Of a stretch of 5,964 nt of DNA, positions 1 to 4,417 are shown piece after piece. The position numbers were made by a program, and so were the translations under genes. The notes below the pieces were generated by a model, which saw nothing but the letters and a program-made list of their open reading frames with translations, was not told where the DNA came from and ran no database searches. This stretch comes from Microbacteriaceae bacterium (GTDB lineage: Bacteria; Actinomycetota; Actinomycetes; Actinomycetales; Microbacteriaceae): assembly GCA_025463615.1 (NCBI GenBank), contig JAODAU010000335.1, forward strand, positions 1 to 5,964, in the 5' to 3' direction. Position 1 is the stretch's first letter. Each line of letters starts with the position of its first letter.

Positions 1-478
1 ATTCGGCGCCCTGGATGCGGCCGGTGGCGCCCCCGACGTGCGTGAGCTTGCCGGCATCCTCCTCCATGTGCGCACGCTCGATCGGGATGTCGAAGACGCG
101 ACCGTTCTCGAGCTCCACCTGCACCGAACCCTCGTAGGCGATCGGCTCGTCGAACTGGCTGATCTGGTAGTTCTTGGCGAGGTCGGGGTAGAAGTAGTTC
201 TTGCGCGCGAAGCGCGACGACGGGCGGATGCTGCAGCCGAGCGCCAGTCCGAGGCTGATCGAGTAGCGGATCGCCTGCTCGTTCACCACGGGCAGGCTGC
301 CGGGGAGCCCGAGGTCCACGGGTGTGACGTTCGTGTTCGGCTCACCGCCGAAGAAGTTGGGGGCGTCGCTGAACATCTTGGTCTTCGTGTTCAGTTCGAC
401 GTGCACCTCGAAGCCGAGCACGGGCTCGTATTTCGAGATCGCCTCGTCGTAGTCCATCAACTCTGCTGCTTTGCTCAC
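1..478 (-). CDS. gatB: Aspartyl/glutamyl-tRNA amidotransferase subunit B, N-terminal part (runs off the left edge)
   Basis: GatB is the tRNA-binding, transamidating subunit of cytoplasmic GatCAB. It activates the mischarged Glu or Asp on tRNA(Gln)/tRNA(Asn) and amidates it with ammonia delivered from GatA. Only the first 159 residues of a family usually about 500 long are present; the frame is open to the window edge. Visible family signatures are [15 protein letters not shown] (22-36), [13 protein letters not shown] (54-66), [20 protein letters not shown] (91-110, with Ala101 where most homologues have Pro) and HMEEDAGK (137-144). Glu24, His26 and Glu139 lie in the motifs that carry the metal/transamidation site in solved GatB structures (alignment from memory). 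The GTG at 478 is preferred over the in-frame ATG at 457 because [13 protein letters not shown] resembles the usual actinobacterial N-terminus and a -10-like TAGAAT ends 6 nt upstream of the GTG. No Shine-Dalgarno is visible before either start. It lies 9 nt after the EamA gene and far from gatA. Confidence 0.96.
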   Translation of the reverse strand, partial: MSKAAELMDYDEAISKYEPVLGFEVHVELNTKTKMFSDAPNFFGGEPNTNVTPVDLGLPGSLPVVNEQAIRYSISLGLALGCSIRPSSRFARKNYFYPDLAKNYQISQFDEPIAYEGSVQVELENGRVFDIPIERAHMEEDAGKLTHVGGATGRIQGAE

Positions 479-484
479 CCGACG

Positions 485-490
485 ATTCTA
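485..490 (-). promoter_or_regulatory. Putative gatB -10 element (leaderless promoter) overlapping the EamA stop codon
   Basis: On the minus strand TAGAAT is followed by 6 nt (CGTCGG) and the gatB GTG at 478. RNA would therefore be expected to start at or next to the first base of the GTG. The first three bases are also the TAG stop of the upstream transporter gene. No Shine-Dalgarno is present, consistent with a leaderless transcript, a common arrangement in actinobacteria. No convincing -35 is seen 16-18 nt upstream. The alternative is read-through from the EamA gene with translational coupling. Confidence 0.45.
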
Positions 491-1447
491 CCGGGGCGCG
501 GGTTGCTCGACCTCGACGGGCGTCGCCTCGAGCGGAACGTCGTCGGACTTCTCGGCGCGCACGAACCCGATCCCCACCAGGATGAGCACACCGCCGACGA
601 GCTGCAGGATGCCGAGGCTCTCCCCCAGCAGGATCCACGCGTAGAACGCCGCCGCGATCACCTCCAGCAGCCCCACGAACGAGGCCAGCCGCGAGCCCAG
701 CATCTCGCTCGCCGCGATGCTCGTGGCGTACGCCACCGCGGTGGCGATCACGCCCACCACCAGCAGCGGCACCCACCACGGCAGAGTCGTCTCGAACAGG
801 TGCACCCGGCCGAACGTCATCGTGAACGGCACGACGTGCGTGAGAGACACCAGGCCGAGCACGAGCGAGCCAAGAAGAAGGCCGGACGACGCGAACGCCA
901 CCGGCGGCAGCCCCTCACTCGGGCGCGCGGCGAGCACGTAGTAGATGGCGCAGCCGATCGTCGCGAACGCCGCCAGCAGCAGCCCGAACGCGTTGAGGTG
1001 GGCGCCCGCCCGCGGAGACACGACGAGGATGAGGCCGGCCACCGCCACGACGGAACCGATCAGCACCACGGCCCGCGGCATCCGCCGGGTGCGGGCCCAG
1101 ACCCAGAAGACCAGCAGCAGGGGCGCCATGTACTCCAGCAGGATCGCGGTGTTCACGGGGATCAGCTCGATCGCGGCGAAGTACAGCAGCTGCGTGCCCG
1201 CGACGCCCACGAGCCCCATGGCGAGGATGCGCCAGCGCGCCCGCCACAGCGTGATCCACCGGCCGCGCAGCTGGATGAGCGCCACCGGCGCGAGCACCAC
1301 CCCGCCGATGAGCGCGCGGATCGTCACCGCCGCCGCGGGGCTCCAGCCGGCCTCGAGCAGCGGCTTGACGAAGGCTCCAGACATGCCGAACGAGAGCGCG
1401 GCGAGCACCGCGATCACGAGTCCGAGCGAGGTCCGCGAGCGAGTCAT
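488..1447 (-). CDS. EamA/DMT-superfamily 10-TM transporter
   Basis: Predicted inner-membrane metabolite exporter of the drug/metabolite transporter superfamily; the substrate cannot be told from sequence. The 319 residues hold two EamA repeats, about 8-144 and 153-297, with ten hydrophobic segments near 8-28, 37-58, 73-92, 98-117, 125-144, 151-172, 184-205, 224-247, 254-276 and 279-297. The closing helices of each half (AILLEYMAPLLLVFW 101-115 and SFVGLLEVIAAAFYAWILLG 256-275, then the Gly-rich LQLVGGVLILVGIGFV) are typical of the family. The N-terminus is short and basic (MTRSRTS). A Pro/Glu-rich tail of about 20 residues follows the last helix. ATG 1447 has no Shine-Dalgarno but sits 5 nt after a -10 box, suggesting a leaderless mRNA. 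It is divergent from a CGNR regulator 36 bp away and ends 9 bp before gatB, so it may be co-transcribed with gatB. Family members include amino-acid and metabolite exporters; importers also exist. Confidence 0.93.
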   Translation of the reverse strand: MTRSRTSLGLVIAVLAALSFGMSGAFVKPLLEAGWSPAAAVTIRALIGGVVLAPVALIQLRGRWITLWRARWRILAMGLVGVAGTQLLYFAAIELIPVNTAILLEYMAPLLLVFWVWARTRRMPRAVVLIGSVVAVAGLILVVSPRAGAHLNAFGLLLAAFATIGCAIYYVLAARPSEGLPPVAFASSGLLLGSLVLGLVSLTHVVPFTMTFGRVHLFETTLPWWVPLLVVGVIATAVAYATSIAASEMLGSRLASFVGLLEVIAAAFYAWILLGESLGILQLVGGVLILVGIGFVRAEKSDDVPLEATPVEVEQPAPR

Positions 1448-1454
1448 AGTTCAG

Positions 1455-1467
1455 GGTAGAATCGTCG
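1455..1467 (+). repeat. 13-bp element GGTAGAATCGTCG, inverted copy at 480-492
   Basis: The exact 13-mer occurs on the plus strand at 1455-1467, before the CGNR gene, and on the minus strand at 492-480, before gatB. The two copies bracket the EamA gene in inverted orientation. Each contains TAGAAT in a plausible -10 position for the gene downstream. Identity stops sharply at 13 bp. It may be a shared promoter core, a trace of duplication, or chance. Confidence 0.5.
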
Positions 1468-1478
1468 CGAGTAAGGAG
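1457..1478 (+). promoter_or_regulatory. -10 element and ribosome binding site of the CGNR regulator gene
   Basis: TAGAAT (1457-1462) is followed by a predicted start near 1469 and a leader of about 15 nt holding AAGGAG (1473-1478). This Shine-Dalgarno is 5 nt from the TTG at 1484 and decides that start. No good -35 is seen 17 nt upstream (the hexamer there is CGCGAG), so the promoter may be weak or activator-dependent. The -10 shares two base pairs with the divergent EamA -10. Confidence 0.5.
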
Positions 1479-1483
1479 TCAAA

Positions 1484-2035
1484 TTGCATTTTGCCCCTGA
1501 CACGGAGGCCGACCTCGAGTTCCTCGTCGACCTCTGCAACACCGATCCGGGCGCCTCGCGCAGCGGCCTCGACGAGCTGCCGACGCCCGAGTCCTTGACC
1601 GCCCTGCTCGACGCCGCCGGCTACTCCGGGCGCTTCGACCGCGACCAGCGCGAGCTCGACGAGGTGAAGGCGTCCCGCACCCTGCTGCGCGGCATCTGGA
1701 GCATGGATGCCGACGCCGCCGTCACCGAGATCAACCGCATGCTCGCCGACGCCCGCGCCCTCCCCCAGCTGCGCCGGCACGACGGGCTCGACTGGCACTT
1801 CCACGCCACCGGGCCGGACGCGCCGCTGGCCGAACGCATCCGCGTCGAGGCGGCCATGGCGCTCAGCGAGCTCATCCGTTCGGGTGAGCTCGGCCGCCTG
1901 CGCATCTGTGCGGCCGACGACTGCACGGGAGTGTTCGTCGACCTCTCGCGCAACGGCTCCAAGCGGTTCTGCAGCGTGCGCTGCGGCAACCGCGTGAACA
2001 TGATCGCGTTCCGCGAAAGGGCGGCCGAGGCCTGA
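1484..2035 (+). CDS. CGNR zinc-finger (ABATE-type) predicted transcription regulator
   Basis: Predicted cytoplasmic DNA-binding regulator of the CGNR zinc-finger family, whose N-terminal domain is annotated as a putative stress-induced regulator (ABATE). Few members have been tested. The 183 residues open with HFAPDTEADLEFLVDLCNT (2-20), matching the family's amino-terminal motif. A helical middle region follows, and the C-terminus carries a zinc site of Cys142-x4-Cys147 and Cys163-x3-Cys167. The linker VDLSRNGSKRF (152-162) and the CGNR tetrad (167-170) are followed by the basic segment VNMIAFRER. The TTG start is chosen because AAGGAG lies 5 nt upstream and the conserved N-terminus begins immediately. 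It is divergent from the EamA transporter through a 36-bp gap with overlapping promoters, so control of that transporter and of itself is the simplest hypothesis. It converges on the MFS gene with 27 bp between stops. Confidence 0.88.
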   Translation: MHFAPDTEADLEFLVDLCNTDPGASRSGLDELPTPESLTALLDAAGYSGRFDRDQRELDEVKASRTLLRGIWSMDADAAVTEINRMLADARALPQLRRHDGLDWHFHATGPDAPLAERIRVEAAMALSELIRSGELGRLRICAADDCTGVFVDLSRNGSKRFCSVRCGNRVNMIAFRERAAEA

Positions 2036-2062
2036 GCCCCGACCGCCCCCATGCCGTGCCGA

Positions 2063-3577
2063 TCAGTGCGCGAGCACCGGCTCGCTCTCGGGCGCCGCAT
2101 CCGTCGTCGCCGCCGGGGTGTGCGAGAGGTTGAGCCCCTGGCTGCGGCGGCGGAACAGCAGCCCGGCGAAGACCGCGCCGAAGGCGAAGATGGCCGCCTC
2201 GATCCAGTACACGAGGTTGTAGCTGTGCACCGCGGCCTCGGATGCCACGGCCGCCGTCGCCGGAAGGTGCGAGGTGAGGTACGCCGTCGCCGCACTCGCC
2301 GCCAGCGTGTTGAGGAGCGCCGTGCTGATGGATCCGCCGACCTGCTGGCTGGTGTTTACGAGAGCCGAAGCGACGCCGGCGAAGTGCCGGTCGACGCCGA
2401 GCGTGGCGGTCTGCATCGATGCGGGCATGATCGAGCCCATCGCGAAGCCCATGATCATCAGCGGCGCCAGGACGTCGGCGGCGTAGGTGCTGTCGACCCC
2501 GAGGCGGGTGAGGAGCAGCATCGCCACCACGCCGAGCGTCATGCCGAACGGCACCATGACCTTCGGCCCGAAGCGCGGCAGGAAGATGTTCGTGCTGAGC
2601 TGCGCGGCCAGCACCAGCATGGCGATCATCGGCAGGAACGCCAGCCCGGTCTGGATCGGGCTGAACTTGAGCGTCTCCTGCAGGTAGTAGGTGAGGAACA
2701 GGAAGAGGCCGAACATGCCGCTCGCGGCGATCAGCACCGAGCCGTATGCCGCACCGCGATTGCGGTCGAGGATGATCGAGAGCGGGAGCAGCGGATGCTT
2801 CGCCCGACGCTGCCAGAGCACGAACGCCACGAAGAGCACGGCAGATGCGGCGAGCATGCCCCACGTGAGCGGCGAGCTCCAGCTGTCGGTCTCGGCGTTC
2901 GAGAAGCCGTAGACGAGGCTGAACAGGGCGCCGGAGACGAGCACCGTGCCGGGCAGGTCGAGCTTGGGGCGCGGGCCGAACCGGTCTCCGTTCGTCACGA
3001 GGATGGCGGCGCCGATGATGGCCACGACGGCGATCGGCACGTTGATGTAGAGGTTCCAGCGCCAGCTGGCATCCTCGGTGAGGAAGCCGCCGAGCAGCAG
3101 GCCGACCGCGCCCCCGGCACCCGCGATCGCGCCGAACACGCCGAACGCACGCGCGCGCTCCTTGGGGATGGTGAACGTCGTGGTCAGCACGGCGAGCGCC
3201 GTCGGCGCCAGGAGTGCGCCGAACGCCCCCTGAAGCGCGCGGGCGCCCACCAGGGTGCCGAAGCTCGTCGCGGCACCACCGAGCGCGGATGCCCCGGCGA
3301 AACCGATGAGGCCGATGATGAAGGTGCGCTTGCGACCGATGAGGTCGGAGAGGCGGCCGCCCAGCAGCAGCAGGCTGCCGAACGCGAGCGAGTAGGCGGT
3401 GACGATCCACTGGCGTTCGCCGTTGGTGAATCCGAGGTCCGCCTGCGCGGTGGGCAGGGCGATGTTCACCACGGTGGAGTCGAGCACCACCATGAGCTGG
3501 GCGAGGCCGACGATGACGAGCGTCAGCCAGCGACGTGACGAGGGGGGCGCTGCGAGCGCCGGGGTCGAAGAAGACAT
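2063..3577 (-). CDS. DHA2-family MFS multidrug-type exporter (14 TM)
   Basis: Predicted proton-driven efflux permease of the inner membrane. The 504 residues fit the DHA2 length, and about 14 hydrophobic segments can be placed from 17-38 to 455-477. Motifs in order: LDSTVVNIALP (32-42, motif D1), ERQWIVTAYSL (54-64), GGRLSDLIGRKR (73-84, motif A), Gly-rich GAIAGAGGAVGLLLGG (149-164, motif C), SWRWNLYINVP (171-181), LDLPG (206-210) and QQVGGSISTALLNT (411-424). A polar tail of about 25 residues ends the protein. ATG 3577 is chosen over the upstream in-frame TTG at 3601 because the TTG lies inside the operator-like palindrome and would put codons across the -10 box. No Shine-Dalgarno is visible, but TATAGT ends 7 nt before the ATG, so a leaderless transcript is likely. 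It is divergent from tetR, the classic repressor/efflux arrangement. The substrate is unknown; family members export quaternary ammonium compounds, dyes or antibiotics. Confidence 0.94.
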   Translation of the reverse strand: MSSSTPALAAPPSSRRWLTLVIVGLAQLMVVLDSTVVNIALPTAQADLGFTNGERQWIVTAYSLAFGSLLLLGGRLSDLIGRKRTFIIGLIGFAGASALGGAATSFGTLVGARALQGAFGALLAPTALAVLTTTFTIPKERARAFGVFGAIAGAGGAVGLLLGGFLTEDASWRWNLYINVPIAVVAIIGAAILVTNGDRFGPRPKLDLPGTVLVSGALFSLVYGFSNAETDSWSSPLTWGMLAASAVLFVAFVLWQRRAKHPLLPLSIILDRNRGAAYGSVLIAASGMFGLFLFLTYYLQETLKFSPIQTGLAFLPMIAMLVLAAQLSTNIFLPRFGPKVMVPFGMTLGVVAMLLLTRLGVDSTYAADVLAPLMIMGFAMGSIMPASMQTATLGVDRHFAGVASALVNTSQQVGGSISTALLNTLAASAATAYLTSHLPATAAVASEAAVHSYNLVYWIEAAIFAFGAVFAGLLFRRRSQGLNLSHTPAATTDAAPESEPVLAH

Positions 3578-3580
3578 GTC

Positions 3581-3600
3581 TGTTACTATATACGGTAACA
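3581..3600. promoter_or_regulatory. Candidate TetR operator (inverted repeat IR1)
   Basis: TGTTACTATATACGGTAACA has perfect 6-bp arms TGTTAC/GTAACA and a central TATA. Size and symmetry suit a TetR dimer. It covers the -10 box of the MFS gene and ends 4 bp before its start codon, so binding would block transcription. Assignment to the adjacent TetR is inference from position. Confidence 0.65.
3585..3590 (-). promoter_or_regulatory. -10 element of the MFS exporter gene
   Basis: Minus-strand TATAGT is followed by 7 nt (AACAGAC) and the ATG at 3577, implying a leaderless or nearly leaderless mRNA. The hexamers 16-18 nt upstream (such as ATCCGA) are poor -35 matches. The element lies wholly inside IR1. 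Confidence 0.5.
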
Positions 3601-3627
3601 ATCAGTTTCGGATCTATTAAGTTCCAG

Positions 3628-3639
3628 AACTCGCGAGTT
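3628..3639. promoter_or_regulatory. 12-bp perfect palindrome (IR2)
   Basis: AACTCGCGAGTT is a perfect palindrome flanked by TTCC and CTTGAA, which extend the symmetry imperfectly. Its centre is 43 bp from that of IR1, about four helical turns. It lies in the AT-rich upstream part of both divergent promoters. It may be a second operator or a site for another factor; its sequence is unlike IR1. Confidence 0.4.
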
Positions 3640-3646
3640 TCTTGAA

Positions 3647-3668
3647 ATGAGCCGGTCCACCGGCACAT
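3647..3668. promoter_or_regulatory. 22-bp near-perfect inverted repeat (IR3) upstream of tetR
   Basis: Arms GCCGGT (3651-3656) and ACCGGC (3659-3664) are separated by CC. After one mismatch per side they extend with ATG/CAT at 3647-3649 and 3666-3668. The repeat covers where the -35 region would be for the tetR -10 candidate at 3675-3680, so it could be an autoregulatory operator. It could also form a hairpin if transcribed. Confidence 0.45.
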
Positions 3669-3674
3669 CGAACG

Positions 3675-3702
3675 TAAACTGGGAGCCATCGTAGAAAGGG
3701 AG
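3675..3702 (+). promoter_or_regulatory. Possible tetR -10 and ribosome binding site
   Basis: TAAACT (3675-3680) is the best -10 candidate before tetR, without a good -35 at the right distance; TTGAAA at 3642-3647 is 27 nt away, which is too far. AAAGGGAG (3695-3702) is a clear purine-rich Shine-Dalgarno ending 10 nt before the ATG, slightly long but sufficient to support the start at 3713. Confidence 0.4.
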
Positions 3703-3712
3703 ATCGAAAGCA

Positions 3713-4384
3713 ATGGCGCAGATCGATTTCGCTGACCCGGCACGGGTCGACCCGCTGAGTGCCGACCCGCTGGCCGCTGAGTCCGACGATGCCCCGCGGC
3801 TCGGTCGCAAGCGGGACCACACGCGCGACCCCGCGATCCTCGACGCCACACTCGACGTGCTCGCCGAGGCCGGCTACGACGGCATGACCGTCGATATGGT
3901 GGCCGCGCGCGCCAAGGCAGGCAAGGCAACGCTGTATCGGCGCTGGCCGTCGAAGAGCGAACTGGTGCTCGACGCCCTGGCCTGCATGAAGCGTGTCGAG
4001 ACCGACCCGGACAAGCTCCCGAACACGGGCACCCTGCGCGGCGACCTCATCGCCATGATCAAGACCCCCACGATCGAGGATGCCGAGAAGAAGTTGAAGA
4101 TCATGGGCGGCCTGGTCTCGCTGCTGTCCCGGCATCCTGAGCTGGCCGAGGCGGCCAACGCCTCCATGCTGGAGCCGCGGTCCACCGTGACGCGCTTCCT
4201 CATCGACCGGGCGGCCGAGCGAGGCGAGATCGCGCCGGGCTACGACATCGACACGCTGGTGCTGGTGAGCCCGTCGATGGCGGCACACCGCGTTCTCATC
4301 CAGCGCAAGCCGGTGACGCGGGAGTTCCTCATCTCGATCATCGACGGCATCATCCTCCCGGCGCTGGGAATCCGCCCGAGCTGA
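3713..4384 (+). CDS. TetR/AcrR-family transcriptional repressor
   Basis: Predicted dimeric, ligand-responsive DNA-binding repressor. Of 223 residues, 1-30 are an acidic, Asp/Pro/Ala-rich probably disordered extension with a short tandem repeat (DPLSA-DPLAA, 13-22). The TetR_N domain spans about 34-84: the helix ILDATLDVLAEAGYDGMTVD (42-61), then the helix-turn-helix VDMVAARAKAGKATLYRRWP (60-79) and SKSELV. The ligand/dimer domain shows NTGTLRGDL (104-112), HPELAEA, EPRSTVTRFLIDRAAERGEI and MAAHRVLIQRKPVTREF, a pattern I associate with the TetR_C_11-type C-terminal domain. ATG 3713 has a Shine-Dalgarno, and the next in-frame ATG (residue 58) would destroy the HTH. The gene is divergent from the MFS exporter across a 135-bp palindrome-rich region, so repression of the exporter and probably of itself is likely. 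It converges on gatA with 21 bp between stops. Confidence 0.94.
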   Translation: MAQIDFADPARVDPLSADPLAAESDDAPRLGRKRDHTRDPAILDATLDVLAEAGYDGMTVDMVAARAKAGKATLYRRWPSKSELVLDALACMKRVETDPDKLPNTGTLRGDLIAMIKTPTIEDAEKKLKIMGGLVSLLSRHPELAEAANASMLEPRSTVTRFLIDRAAERGEIAPGYDIDTLVLVSPSMAAHRVLIQRKPVTREFLISIIDGIILPALGIRPS

Positions 4385-4417
4385 CCCGCGCAGGTCGAGC
4401 GCGGTTTACAGCGCGGG
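4385..4417. terminator. Possible bidirectional hairpin between tetR and gatA
   Basis: CCCGCGC (4385-4391), directly after the tetR stop, is perfectly complementary to GCGCGGG (4411-4417), inside the last gatA codons. This gives a 7-bp all-GC stem with a 19-nt loop. It spans both convergent stops. There is no T-tract on either strand and the loop is large, so an intrinsic terminator is only possible. Confidence 0.3.

Larger units (their letters stand above)
1453..1482 (-). promoter_or_regulatory. Promoter of the EamA transporter gene
   Basis: On the minus strand TTGACT (1482-1477) is followed by an 18-nt spacer and TACCCT (1458-1453), then GAACT and the ATG at 1447. Both hexamers are good sigma70/SigA-type matches, and the position implies transcription starting at the ATG itself. 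The -35 lies between the Shine-Dalgarno and the TTG start of the opposing CGNR gene, so polymerase bound here would occupy that gene's 5' end. Confidence 0.6.

Noticed and set aside
38..1459. Long plus-strand open frame of 473 codons
   Set aside because: Translation is His/Arg/Asp/Gln-rich without hydrophobic cores or motifs. It lies antisense to gatB and EamA, whose proteins are clearly recognisable, and is a typical high-GC shadow frame.
478..1480. EamA gene as a composite mobile unit bounded by the 13-bp inverted repeat
   Set aside because: There is no transposase and no target-site duplication. The repeats lie in promoter positions, so a functional or chance explanation is simpler.
2019..2048. 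GGGCGG...CCGCCC inverted repeat at the CGNR/MFS convergent junction as a terminator
   Set aside because: Only a 6-bp stem with an 18-nt loop and no T-tract, in very GC-rich sequence; easily chance.
2051..3538. Plus-strand open frame of 495 codons opposite the MFS gene
   Set aside because: Composition is Arg/Glu/His/Gln-rich and low in complexity, as expected for the antisense of a membrane protein gene; no motif or ribosome site is seen.
3578..3601. MFS start at the upstream in-frame TTG (3601)
   Set aside because: It would add eight residues encoded by the operator palindrome and place the start codon upstream of the -10 box; no Shine-Dalgarno is present there.
1872..3929. Minus-strand open frame of 685 codons
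   Set aside because: It crosses CGNR, the whole MFS gene in another frame, the intergenic operators and the start of tetR. It is Arg-rich nonsense and a shadow of real genes.
488..4384. A functional link between the exporters and GatCAB, such as export of amino acids tied to tRNA amidation
   Set aside because: It rests only on neighbourhood. The orientation and separate promoters argue for independent modules, and no sequence feature indicates substrate.
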